Shown here: positions 53,586-61,501 of the stretch, piece by piece
Layout: each line of letters begins with the position of its first letter
Numbering within the stretch: the stretch's first letter is position 1
Assembly: GCF_016616095.2 (NCBI RefSeq)
Contig: NZ_CP067089.2
Span: 496,001 to 560,000 of the forward strand
Length of the DNA stretch: 64,000 nucleotides
Direction: 5' to 3'
DNA from: Breznakiella homolactica
GTDB taxonomy: Bacteria; Spirochaetota; Spirochaetia; Treponematales; Breznakiellaceae
Notes under the pieces: generated by a model
Databases searched by the model: none
What the model saw: only the letters and a program-made list of their open reading frames with translations
Told to the model about the DNA's origin: nothing
Translations under genes and position numbers: made by a program

Positions 53586-53825
53586 ATGGAAACAAAACTT
53601 ACACTTAAGCTGGATAAATCCGTGATCCAATCCGCAAAAAAGTATGCGGAAAAGAACAACCGGAGCTTATCGAAACTTGTGGAAGATTATTTTAAAAATC
53701 TCACTTCCGATACGGAGCCAAAGAAAAGATACTCTCCGCTGGTTGAAGAATTAAGCGGTGTGGTATCTGAAAAGGATTTAAATGATATTGATTATGTAAA
53801 TTATCTGGAAAAGAAATATGAGTAA
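53586..53825 (+). CDS. DUF6364-type antitoxin
   Basis: A 79-residue protein with the ribbon-helix-helix-like start METKLTLKLDKSVIQSAKKYA and an acidic C-terminal half. It overlaps the PIN toxin gene by 8 bases. AT-rich. Its role as antitoxin follows from family and position. Confidence 0.85.
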   Translation: METKLTLKLDKSVIQSAKKYAEKNNRSLSKLVEDYFKNLTSDTEPKKRYSPLVEELSGVVSEKDLNDIDYVNYLEKKYE

Positions 53826-54234
53826 AAAAATATTCATAGATTCCGATATTGTCTTGGATTTGCTCTGTAAAAGAGAGGGTTTCTATGAATTTGCGGCGGA
53901 AATATTTACGCTTGGAGATACGGGAAAAATAGATTTATTTACAACGTCCCTTGTATTCGCCAATGTTTTTTACATTTTAAAAAAAATATTGGGAATAGAA
54001 AAGGCAAAAGAATTATTAAGAAAACTGAGGCTACTGGTTCATGTTTTGCCGGTAGGGGAAAAAGCCGTAGATTTAGCCTTGAACTCAAAATTCAATGATT
54101 TTGAAGATGGCCTCCAGTATTTTTCCGCGCGGGAAAATAACCTTTCAATATTGCTGACTCGGAATATTAAAGATTATAAAGAGAAAGATTTAATAATACA
54201 AACTCCGGAAGAATACTTACAATTACTTAAATAG
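53818..54234 (+). CDS. PIN-domain toxin (VapC-like)
   Basis: A 138-residue PIN protein: IFIDSDIVLDLL at the start supplies the first Asp pair, FNDFEDGLQYFSA near residue 95 the next acidic cluster, and LLTRNIKDY the final strand. Expected to cleave RNA. Coupled to the preceding DUF6364 gene; AT-rich compared with the GC-rich genes around the island. Confidence 0.9.
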   Translation: MSKKIFIDSDIVLDLLCKREGFYEFAAEIFTLGDTGKIDLFTTSLVFANVFYILKKILGIEKAKELLRKLRLLVHVLPVGEKAVDLALNSKFNDFEDGLQYFSARENNLSILLTRNIKDYKEKDLIIQTPEEYLQLLK

Positions 54235-54342
54235 ACTGTATTTTTTTGGCCGATAAATATAGAGAGAGATTATTTACTGTAAAAACAATAAGTTTTTTAA
54301 GTGTTTTTTCGGACAAATTATTTATTTAAAAAAGGATTAATC

Positions 54343-54831
54343 ATGCAAAACAAGACCAATGTAAAAACCGTAATTCTTGCTTCTTTTGTCAGTGTGCTTC
54401 TCGCGGAAGCGCTGGGTTTCCTGTCTTCCGTTCTGGCCGGGGATATCCGCGGAAAATTTGAACTTCTGACTAAGCCGCCCCTTACCCCGCCGGGCTGGGT
54501 TTTCGGTCCCGTGTGGATTGTTCTCTATGCCCTGATGGGAATTGCGGCAGCTTTAGTATTTTCAGTCACGGCCCCGGGAAAGGAAAAGCGGAAAGCGCTG
54601 GTTTTTTACGGAATCCAGCTGGTCCTTAATTTTATCTGGTCCATCGTGTTTTTCGGAACCGCTAATTACCTGGCCGGATGCTTTGTCATAGCGGGCCTGG
54701 CTGTTTTTCTGGTCCTTACGTTTATCGAATTCCGGAAGGCCAGTCCCGCCGCCTCTTTTTTGCTTATTCCCTACATGGCCTGGATTTGCTTCGCCGCCTA
54801 CCTTACCGTTGGGGTTACGATTCTTAATTAG
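54343..54831 (+). CDS. tspO: TspO/MBR family protein
   Basis: A 162-residue membrane protein with five hydrophobic segments and the family signatures PPLTPPGWVFGPVWIVLYALMG near residue 45 and LVLNFIWSIVFFG near 100. TspO proteins bind porphyrins and other ligands and modulate stress responses. ATG 54343 has AAGGA upstream. GC content is higher than in the flanking toxin-antitoxin genes, so it may be an older resident. Confidence 0.95.
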   Translation: MQNKTNVKTVILASFVSVLLAEALGFLSSVLAGDIRGKFELLTKPPLTPPGWVFGPVWIVLYALMGIAAALVFSVTAPGKEKRKALVFYGIQLVLNFIWSIVFFGTANYLAGCFVIAGLAVFLVLTFIEFRKASPAASFLLIPYMAWICFAAYLTVGVTILN

Positions 54832-54907
54832 GATGGGACTGGGTTTTCCGTATCATCCTGTTTTGACATTGCCGGCATTCAATTATTTGGCAGACCAATA
54901 AAGACAT

Positions 54908-54936
54908 TTGACATTGTATATATTTATGTATATACT
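54908..54936 (+). promoter_or_regulatory. vapBC promoter with operator
   Basis: TTGACA (54908-54913) and TATACT (54931-54936), 17-base spacing. GTATATA-N6-TATATAC lies across the spacer and -10 and suits antitoxin binding. Confidence 0.8.
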
Positions 54937-54953
54937 TTGATTGAGGTAACGAT

Positions 54954-55184
54954 ATGCAAAGTACTAAAGTATTTATTAGCGGTAATAGCCAGGCGATACG
55001 GCTTCCCAAAGAATATCAGGTTGATGAAAAAGAATTATATGTTCAGAAAATTGGCGGAACAATAATTCTGTTATCAAAAAAGAACCCCTGGGACGCGTTT
55101 GAAAAAAGCCTTGATGAGTTTTCCGATGATTTTTTATCATCCGGTAGGAAGCAACCTAAAAGGCAGAAACGGGAATCATTATAA
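54954..55184 (+). CDS. vapB: VapB-type antitoxin (AbrB-like)
   Basis: A 76-residue protein starting MQSTKVFISGNSQAIRLPKEY, the swapped-hairpin AbrB/SpoVT DNA-binding fold of VapB antitoxins, with a basic C-terminal tail. It directly abuts vapC (stop at 55184, ATG at 55185). AT-rich. Confidence 0.93.
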   Translation: MQSTKVFISGNSQAIRLPKEYQVDEKELYVQKIGGTIILLSKKNPWDAFEKSLDEFSDDFLSSGRKQPKRQKRESL

Positions 55185-55580
55185 ATGTATTTATTGGATA
55201 CCAATATCTGCATTTATATAATAAATAAACGTCCTCAGGTTGTTATAGAAAAGATTAAAACGCTGGAACCGATAGATATAAAACTATCATCTGTTTCTGT
55301 ATCGGAATTAGAGTATGGAGTTTCGAAAAGTAAGTTTCGTGAAAAGAATAGGGAAGCATTAATACATTTTATATCGGGATTTGACATAATTCCTTTTAAT
55401 GAAATTGATGCCGAGGTATATGGACTGATACGGGCTGATTTGGAAAACAGAGGGGAAATAATTGGCCCCTATGATATGCACATAGCTTCACAGGCAATTT
55501 CGAGAAATTTAATATTAGTAACAAATAACACGAATGAGTTTCAAAGAATAAAGAATCTGAAGTTAGAAAACTGGGTGTGA
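55185..55580 (+). CDS. vapC: VapC-type PIN toxin
   Basis: A 131-residue VapC: MYLLDTNICIYIINKRP with the catalytic Asp, SVSVSELEYGVSKS with Glu, GPYDMHIASQA with Asp, and LVTNNTNEF at the end. All acidic residues of the PIN site appear intact. Members often cleave tRNA or rRNA. Immediately downstream of vapB. Confidence 0.95.
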   Translation: MYLLDTNICIYIINKRPQVVIEKIKTLEPIDIKLSSVSVSELEYGVSKSKFREKNREALIHFISGFDIIPFNEIDAEVYGLIRADLENRGEIIGPYDMHIASQAISRNLILVTNNTNEFQRIKNLKLENWV

Positions 55581-55673
55581 TCTTCGAAGCACCCCAATTT
55601 CATTTAACGGCGTGTATACGCCGCATTCTGCGCCGCTCCTGTTGGCACCGGCCTGCGTTCGCTTAGCTCCGCG

Positions 55674-55770
55674 GCAGGGCCGCGTCCTCTGCACATTTCC
55701 GGTAATCGATCACCTCCCGTTCAATTCCCAGATGGGTTTCCACAATCCGGTACACGGATTCCTTTTTTAA
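55674..55770 (-). pseudogene. C-terminal coding remnant
   Basis: On the minus strand a frame reads LKKESVYRIVETHLGIEREV, then IDYRKCAEDAALPRS and a stop. It is protein-like but has no start, entering directly from the 93-nt repeat. I do not recognise the family. Confidence 0.35.
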
Positions 55771-55776
55771 GACAAA

Positions 55777-55869
55777 AATAATAATTACCGTTATATTACC
55801 CGGCGCGGAAAAACAGGATAGTGTTTGAAGGTCTCCCGGCGGATGTTCCGCGGAGTCCTTGTCCGGGGA
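55777..55869 (+). repeat. 93-nt repeat, copy 2
   Basis: Gapless match to 49933-50025. It ends 24 bases before the DUF6266 ATG. The inner part (CTCCCGGCGG...CCGCGGAG) can fold into a GC-rich hairpin, so it may be a 5' leader element. Confidence 0.75.
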
Positions 55870-55893
55870 TAATCAAAAACAAAGGAGGACGGT

Positions 55894-56517
55894 ATGGCAA
55901 TTACCAATATCGTCAGCGGTGAACTCCGCAACAAAGTGGGCGCCATGGTGGGCGCCAAGTGGAAAGGGATTTCCTATGTGCGGGCCTATGTGAAGCAGAA
56001 GGACGCGGACACCGAGGCCCAGCGGGCGGTGCGGTCCCAGTTTAAAAAGGTGACCCTCTTTGGGTCGGCCATCAACGAGGGGGTGCTCAAGCCCTACCAG
56101 GCCCGGGCGGTTAAGAACATGAGCCCCTACAACCGGTTTACTCAAGTGAACCAGGAGGTCATCGCCGATGAATCCAAGGGCTACGAGTCCATGAGGATCT
56201 TCTCCGGCAGCCTGCCGGTGGCCACGGACATGAGCGCCACCGCTTCGGCGGCTTCGGGCACAGTGAAGGTGAGCTACACTCCCTGCCAGCACGGCACCGC
56301 CCATAGGCACGACACGCTTATCGTGGTGGTCTACAACGAGACCGGGGATACCTACGGGTTTACCACCGTGGACCGGGGCGAGGGCAGCGGCGCGGTGATG
56401 GTGAGCGTGCCCGTGTGGTTCGGCGAGGGGGACAGCCTCCATGTGTACCTCACCGCCAGCCGGAAGGGCAAGGCCAACGGGGGCACCCTGTACGCAGGTG
56501 TGACTGCCGGGGTGTAG
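55894..56517 (+). CDS. DUF6266 family protein
   Basis: A 207-residue protein. The N-terminus NIVSGELRNKVGAMVGAKWKG then ISYVRAYVKQKD matches the DUF6266 pattern best known from Bacteroidetes, followed by a beta-rich C-terminal half. No signal peptide. AAAGGAGG precedes ATG. It is GC-rich, unlike the toxin-antitoxin genes before it. The family's function is unknown; a tape- or particle-associated role has not been shown to my knowledge. Confidence 0.8.
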   Translation: MAITNIVSGELRNKVGAMVGAKWKGISYVRAYVKQKDADTEAQRAVRSQFKKVTLFGSAINEGVLKPYQARAVKNMSPYNRFTQVNQEVIADESKGYESMRIFSGSLPVATDMSATASAASGTVKVSYTPCQHGTAHRHDTLIVVVYNETGDTYGFTTVDRGEGSGAVMVSVPVWFGEGDSLHVYLTASRKGKANGGTLYAGVTAGV

Positions 56518-56549
56518 AGTAGATGTAGTCCTATAACTTTGGGCGGCCT

Positions 56550-56777
56550 CTATTCGGTGTTGATCAACCGGTAGAGGTCGCCCATTTTCTCCGACATCAT
56601 TTCCAGGATAAAGGCCAGACCGTTATACATTTCAAAGGGCAGGGGTTTTTCTCTGCAGTTGATGGTGTTGTCCGCCATTTCGTAGATTGTGGAGGACATA
56701 AAGAGGTAGCCGGACTGGAGTTTTTCCGCCAGGTCCAGGACCTCCTGGTATTGCGTGTCGTCTAAGGTTTTGGTCAT
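56550..56777 (-). CDS. Small hypothetical helical protein
   Basis: ATG 56777 has AAGGAGG at good spacing, giving 75 residues starting MTKTLDDTQYQEVLDLAEKL. Predominantly helical and acidic; no motif recognised. Convergent with the DUF6266 gene and divergent from the XRE regulator. It could be a small partner in the island or an independent gene. Confidence 0.6.
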   Translation of the reverse strand: MTKTLDDTQYQEVLDLAEKLQSGYLFMSSTIYEMADNTINCREKPLPFEMYNGLAFILEMMSEKMGDLYRLINTE

Positions 56778-56863
56778 GGGGGGCCTCCTTGGGTTCGAAC
56801 AGGCAACCCGCAGTATATCCAATATTATCATTATTTTAAGCAAATCTCCTTAAGTGCTCAATA

Positions 56864-56912
56864 TTTAGAGTCGCCCGATTACTACTTACTATATACACTC
56901 TAAAAATAGAGT
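56864..56912. promoter_or_regulatory. Inverted repeat and half-site upstream of the XRE gene
   Basis: ACTCTA-AAAA-TAGAGT at 56897-56912 is a perfect inverted repeat ending 11 bases before the ATG, and TTTAGAGT at 56864-56871 is a further half-site. CTCTCTAAATA recurs at about 57137, just after the gene. Probable binding sites of the XRE protein. Confidence 0.6.
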
Positions 56913-56923
56913 CAAGTAGGTAT

Positions 56924-57130
56924 ATGGAAAAACTGACTGAAAAAGTACTAGATAACATTCGCAAAAAGAGGAAGGAAAAGGGTGTTTCTGTCCTGAATCT
57001 GGCTGAGGATGTGGGTATCTCCCGCAGTCATTTGTACTATATCGAAAGCAAGAAAGTTGTCCCTTCCATTGATGTGGTGGTGAAAATCGCCAAGGTATTG
57101 AAGGTCAATGTGAAGGAGTTTTTTGACTGA
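56924..57130 (+). CDS. XRE-family (Cro/C1-type) regulator
   Basis: A 68-residue single-domain helix-turn-helix protein (VSVLNLAEDVGISRSHLYYIESKKVVPSIDVVVKIAKVLKV). The ribosome site is weak, consistent with low expression. It lies 161 bases before the TcmP gene on the same strand, with repeats of its probable operator on both sides. It is a likely controller of the TcmP/radical SAM cassette. Confidence 0.9.
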   Translation: MEKLTEKVLDNIRKKRKEKGVSVLNLAEDVGISRSHLYYIESKKVVPSIDVVVKIAKVLKVNVKEFFD

Positions 57131-57291
57131 AAATATGCTCTCTAAATAAGCATTAATAAATATCTATGTAATACAGAAAAATATGTTTATTGGGGGGCCA
57201 ATAGCTACTGCTGACAAAATAGTTATTTTTAAATATATATAACCTACGCCAATACACCTTATTAAAATGTTGGAGGGGAGATAATTTAAAT

Positions 57292-58488
57292 ATGCGGAAT
57301 GACAATTTTTTTGTTGTGAAAAAGCCGTGGTCAGAAGTAAAAGATGAATTACTTGGTTGTTACTTTAAACCATATGTATCAAAAATATTACATACATACC
57401 GCCCTCTTGTTTATGTTGATTGTTTTGCTGGGAAAGGTAAATTTGAGGATGGAAACCCAGGTTCACCATTAATTGCGCTTGATATTCTCCAGGAATGTAC
57501 TTCAAGTACTACAATGGAGAAAACAGAAATAAAAACATATTTCATTGATTTAAACTATGCTGAAGATTTGCGGCAAAATCTTGCTACATATCCTAATGTA
57601 GAGATAATTTCTGGATGCTATGAGACAGAGATTATAAATATTCTTGCTGGAGAAAATAAAAGTAATGTGTTTCTATATATAGACCCTTACGGGATAAAAG
57701 CCTTACACTGCTCTTTATTTGACTATTTCGCTCAATATGGGTTTAATACAATTGAATTACTAATTAACTTCAATTCATTCGGTTTTATCCGTGAAGCTTG
57801 CCGTGTATTTGGTTTAGCATATGATGTTACTAATGTTTTTGATGATCTCGTGGAATATGAATCAACCCAGCTGGATACGTCTCAAAATTCATTATTGGAA
57901 CTTAATGAGATTGCGGGTGGTAATTATTGGCAAGAAATTATTAATGACTACAAAAGAAAGGTTATCAACGGATATGAGGCTGAGGCTTTGTTTGTAGAAG
58001 CATATTGTAAGAGATTGCGCCAAAGCTACAGATATGTTCTTAATTTACCATTAAGGATAAAAAAAGGACAGCGTCCGAAGTATCGTATGATTCACGCAAC
58101 AAATCATCGGGACGGATGTTTATTAATGGTGGATAATATCTGTAATCGTTGGCAAGCTTTACAGGGTATTCAGAATAGAGGACAATTAACATTATGGGAG
58201 GAAAGCCCTGATAATTTAAGTATTGATGAAAGTGATATATCTCAAAAAATATTAGCCCACATACCGAATTATAGAGAATGGACGTCTTTGCATGATGTAC
58301 TTTCCGATTTTTTTGTGGAGTATGGGGCTATATGTTCTACAACGGCTGCAAAAGCTGTAGTTGCCAACCTTGTTTCTCTTAATCGCATTGAATTAGAACG
58401 AGACCCTCCATTTACGGAAACGGGGAGAGCCGCAACGTATATGACTGAGGGGAGAAATAAAAAAGTAAGTATAAAGTGGGTACCATGA
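57292..58488 (+). CDS. TcmP-type three-Cys-motif partner protein (methyltransferase-like)
   Basis: A 398-residue AT-rich protein. YVDCFAGKGKFEDGNPGSPL near residue 41 resembles a SAM-binding motif I (DxFxGxG), and VFLYIDPYGIKAL near 122 resembles the DPPY-type catalytic motif of nucleic-acid N-methyltransferases but with DPYG. The C-terminal 90 residues look like a winged helix. The family is named for its neighbour, a radical SAM protein with three cysteines, which indeed follows with an ATGA overlap. The substrate is unknown; nucleic acid is a guess. Confidence 0.8.
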   Translation: MRNDNFFVVKKPWSEVKDELLGCYFKPYVSKILHTYRPLVYVDCFAGKGKFEDGNPGSPLIALDILQECTSSTTMEKTEIKTYFIDLNYAEDLRQNLATYPNVEIISGCYETEIINILAGENKSNVFLYIDPYGIKALHCSLFDYFAQYGFNTIELLINFNSFGFIREACRVFGLAYDVTNVFDDLVEYESTQLDTSQNSLLELNEIAGGNYWQEIINDYKRKVINGYEAEALFVEAYCKRLRQSYRYVLNLPLRIKKGQRPKYRMIHATNHRDGCLLMVDNICNRWQALQGIQNRGQLTLWEESPDNLSIDESDISQKILAHIPNYREWTSLHDVLSDFFVEYGAICSTTAAKAVVANLVSLNRIELERDPPFTETGRAATYMTEGRNKKVSIKWVP

Positions 58489-59264
58489 GGAAAGTAACTC
58501 ATTATATGCAGAGAAAATCTCTGATATATAAAACAAATGTAGAATATGGTGATTACACCATGAATCATGTACAGGGTTGTTCACATGGATGTAAATATCC
58601 TTGCTATGCTTTTCTCCTGGCTAAGCGATTTAAAAAGGTTAAGGATTACGAAGGATGGCTTGAACCTATCATTGTTGAAAATACCTTATCACTTTTAGAC
58701 AAAGAACTTCCAAAATATAAAGACAAAATTAATATTTTACATCTTTGTTTTACTACAGACCCATTCATGTTTGGGTATGATGAAATTAAAAAATTATCAT
58801 TACAAATAATAGGGAAAGTGAATGACTCCGGGATTAAATGTTCTATATTAACAAAAGGCATATTGCCGAAAGAACTTATCAAGTACTCTAAAGAAAATGA
58901 GTACGGAATTACTTTAATATCATTGAATGAGGATTATAGAAAAAAAGCTGAACCTGGAGCTTCTTCATATATGGAACGCTTAGATTCATTAAGAACTTTA
59001 CATAAAGCTGGATGCAAAACCTGGGTTAGTATAGAGCCTTATCCTACTCCGAATATCATTGAACAAGACTTGCAGGAAATACTTGATGCAGTAAGCTTTA
59101 CCGATAAAATTATTTTTGGCCGAACAAATTATAATAAAGATATTTCTTCATATAAAGAACACAAACATTTTTATAATGAACAAGTTCATATTGTTATTGA
59201 TTATTGTAAAGCTAAAAAAATTGACTATCATATAAAAAATGGAACGTTGACTGATTCTAATTAA
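58485..59264 (+). CDS. Radical SAM protein, partner of TcmP
   Basis: A 259-residue protein. The cluster motif is CSHGCKYPCYAF near residue 32, a CX3CX3C spacing, one residue longer than the common CX3CX2C. FTTDPFMFGYDE and ILTKGILPKEL resemble strands of spore-photoproduct-lyase-like radical SAM proteins. It should bind 4Fe-4S and SAM and start radical chemistry. Start ATG 58485 overlaps the TcmP stop, so the two are co-translated. AT-rich, the last gene of the island. Confidence 0.85.
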   Translation: MRKVTHYMQRKSLIYKTNVEYGDYTMNHVQGCSHGCKYPCYAFLLAKRFKKVKDYEGWLEPIIVENTLSLLDKELPKYKDKINILHLCFTTDPFMFGYDEIKKLSLQIIGKVNDSGIKCSILTKGILPKELIKYSKENEYGITLISLNEDYRKKAEPGASSYMERLDSLRTLHKAGCKTWVSIEPYPTPNIIEQDLQEILDAVSFTDKIIFGRTNYNKDISSYKEHKHFYNEQVHIVIDYCKAKKIDYHIKNGTLTDSN

Positions 59265-59340
59265 AATTATTTTTTGTCAGATTTAATATTATCCGGAAGT
59301 TTGACTAAACAATCTTTATCTATCAGTCTTTATGTATCCC

Positions 59341-59381
59341 TCCTCACCCCAACACCCATATCCCTCCTTGGCGTGGCTCTC
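59341..59381 (-). repeat. Remnant resembling the 3' end of the PhoR-like kinase gene
   Basis: TCCTCACCCC (59341-59350) and GGCGTGGCTCTC (59370-59381) occur in the same order as at 62522-62531 and 62564-62575, the 3' end of the kinase gene at the right edge, but 13 bases closer. It may be a decayed duplicate marking the island border. Confidence 0.35.
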
Positions 59382-59427
59382 CTCCTCACCGCCGCAGGCA
59401 GGGGCGATTGGAATTGACCGTATAATC

Positions 59428-60726
59428 TTACCCCTCAACGACTGGAAAAACCACCCGGGTACGGAAACGCCCGGTCTCCGTGACGGTCTCCACCCGTCCG
59501 CCGTGGAGCTCCATAATAAAAGCGCTGATCTTAAGCCCCAGGGATTTTCCCCCGGCGGACGGCCGGGGCTTGAGCACGTTGGTTACCTCCAGCGCCAGGC
59601 GGCCGTCTTCATACGTAACCGTCAGTTCCACCGGTTCGGACAGGTCGGCGTGGTTCCGCAGGTTGGCGAGAAGGTTGTCAAACACCCTGGACAGGAGCCG
59701 GGAGTCCCCCCGGAGCTTAAGCCCCTCCGGCAGGGAGCCGGAGCGCCGCAGATCCCCCAGGCAGGCAAGCTCCGCGGCAAACTGGTCCAGGAGCGCCCGC
59801 GGGTCCAGGTCGGTCATTTCCGGCTGCTGCTGCCCCGAGGACAGGGTGGCGTAGTCCAAAAGCTCCTCGGTACGCTGGCGCATGGCTTCGGCCTTGCTTT
59901 CCATAATCCCCAGGTACTCCCGGTGCTCATCCGGGAGATCGCCGTTCTTTTTTAACAGCGGAATAAAACCCAGAATCACCGTCAGGGGCGTGCGGATATC
60001 GTGGGAGAGTTCCCCCACCAGCTCCCGGTTGGCGGCGGCGGCCCGTTCCTCCGCGGCGATGCGCTCGCCGATGGTACCGGCCATGGCGTTGATGCTCTCC
60101 GCCAGATGGCCCAGCTCGTCCCGGCCCTTAACGGGAACCCGGTGGTTTAAGCCGCCGGATTCCATCAGGGAGACCCCCCGGTCAACCTCGACAATATAGT
60201 TTATCCTCCGTTTTATGGGAATATAAAACAGCAGGATGAACACCAGGAAGGATAATATCAGTGAAATGATCAGTCCCAGGTTGCGCAGGGCAAAGACGCC
60301 GGTGTGGAGAATCATCACCCTGGCTTCCCCATCGGCAAAGGTGACGGCGGCGAAATGCCTGGCCAGTTCGGGCTTGCTCCGGCTCCTGCCGCCGGAGACA
60401 GTCTCCGGTCCGGTGGTCCGGCCCCGGTGCAGTTCCCCAACGGGAAGGATAAGATACTGGCCCGAGGCGCCGTCCCAGGTTTCAATGGCTTCGCTGTCGC
60501 CGGAGTCTATGCCCCCGGCGGTGACGAACTCCTGGAACTCCCGTACCGCTCGCTGTGCGCCTTTTTCAAGAAACCTGGTTTCACTCCAGGGCATAATAAT
60601 GTGGGAGAAGACCAGCGCCAGAAGGCCGAAGACCAGGGCCGCGGCGAAGAAGCAGAAAATGAGGTGAAGGAGAATTTCCACTTTGAGGCTTCCGGCGCGG
60701 AAGGGGTTTTTCCGGTGTTTAGGCAT
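59428..60726 (-). CDS. Sensor histidine kinase
   Basis: A 432-residue inner-membrane kinase: membrane segments near 18-42 and 148-172 bracket a small periplasmic domain, then HAMP (about 173-225), a phosphoacceptor helix (ELSHDIRTPLTVILGFIPLL, His near 242) and an ATPase domain with N box DNLLANLRNHA and a G box SAGGKSLGLKIS. Its ATG overlaps the response regulator end by 8 bases. It acts with that regulator; the stimulus is unknown. Confidence 0.95.
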   Translation of the reverse strand: MPKHRKNPFRAGSLKVEILLHLIFCFFAAALVFGLLALVFSHIIMPWSETRFLEKGAQRAVREFQEFVTAGGIDSGDSEAIETWDGASGQYLILPVGELHRGRTTGPETVSGGRSRSKPELARHFAAVTFADGEARVMILHTGVFALRNLGLIISLILSFLVFILLFYIPIKRRINYIVEVDRGVSLMESGGLNHRVPVKGRDELGHLAESINAMAGTIGERIAAEERAAAANRELVGELSHDIRTPLTVILGFIPLLKKNGDLPDEHREYLGIMESKAEAMRQRTEELLDYATLSSGQQQPEMTDLDPRALLDQFAAELACLGDLRRSGSLPEGLKLRGDSRLLSRVFDNLLANLRNHADLSEPVELTVTYEDGRLALEVTNVLKPRPSAGGKSLGLKISAFIMELHGGRVETVTETGRFRTRVVFPVVEG

Positions 60727-61420
60727 CCCGGTCCGCCTTGTACCCCATGCCCCATACGGTTTTAAGATACCGGGGATTGCCGGGGTCGCGCTCTATTTTT
60801 TCCCGGAGCTTGCGGATGTGGACCATGATGGTATTGTTGGAACTGTCGTAGTACCGTTCGCCCCAGACTGATTCGTAGATGTTTTCCGCGGAGAACACCT
60901 TTCCCGGGGTTTCGCAGAGCAGGAGCAGCACCCGGTACTCCGTGGCGGTAAGGGCCTTTTCCTCCCCGTCAACGGAAACCCGCAGGGCTTCGGTATCAAT
61001 GGAAAGTCCCCCCAACGTAATGGCGGGCTGTCCCGTTTCGGCGGACCGGCGGCCGCCGTATTCCCGGTACCGCCGGAGCATGGCCTTGATCCGGGCCAGG
61101 AGTTCCGACGCGTGGAAGGGTTTGACCAGGTAGTCGTCCGCCCCGGCGGAGAAGCCGAATATCTTGTCGTACTCCTGACCCTTGGCGGTAAGAAAAAGGA
61201 TGGGCACCGGGGAAGACTTCCGGATGGCCTCGCAGGCTTCAAGGCCGGTCAAACCGGGCATCATCATGTCCAGCACCACCAGGTCGATCCGGTCATCGAA
61301 AAGTTCCACCGCCTGGAGGCCGTCCGCCGCCTGGATAACCTGGTACCCGCCGTCGGTGAGCAGCACCGTAAGCAGCCGCCGGATGTCTTCGTCGTCATCG
61401 GCTATCAGTATCCGGACCAT
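60719..61420 (-). CDS. OmpR/PhoB-family response regulator
   Basis: ATG 61420 with GGAGG upstream gives a 233-residue protein: receiver domain (ILIADDDEDIRR, phosphoacceptor in DLVVLDMMMPG, KPFHASELLARI) and a C-terminal winged helix (ALTATEYRVLLLLCETPGKVFS ... NTIMVHIRKLREKI). Coupled to the downstream kinase. It follows the DUF4405 gene after a strong hairpin. Confidence 0.97.
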   Translation of the reverse strand: MVRILIADDDEDIRRLLTVLLTDGGYQVIQAADGLQAVELFDDRIDLVVLDMMMPGLTGLEACEAIRKSSPVPILFLTAKGQEYDKIFGFSAGADDYLVKPFHASELLARIKAMLRRYREYGGRRSAETGQPAITLGGLSIDTEALRVSVDGEEKALTATEYRVLLLLCETPGKVFSAENIYESVWGERYYDSSNNTIMVHIRKLREKIERDPGNPRYLKTVWGMGYKADRDA

Positions 61421-61450
61421 GGTAGTTCCTCCGTCTGTTTTTAAACTATA

Positions 61451-61486
61451 CCGCCCGGCGGAAGTCACGCCGACTCCGCCGGGCGG
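61451..61486. promoter_or_regulatory. Strong hairpin between DUF4405 and response regulator genes
   Basis: CCGCCCGGCGGA (61451-61462) and TCCGCCGGGCGG (61475-61486) pair over 12 bases. The T-run on the leftward strand is poor, so it may attenuate rather than fully stop transcription into the two-component genes. Confidence 0.65.
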
Positions 61487-61501
61487 ATCCTGTAAAAGGG
61501 T

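Larger units (their letters stand above)
55581..55893. other. Gap with gene remnant and 93-nt repeat
   Basis: This 313-base region holds a small hairpin (GGCGT-GTAT-ACGCC near 55608), a minus-strand coding remnant at about 55676-55770, and copy 2 of the 93-nt repeat at 55777-55869. The ribosome site AAAGGAGG of the DUF6266 gene follows. Confidence 0.6.
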
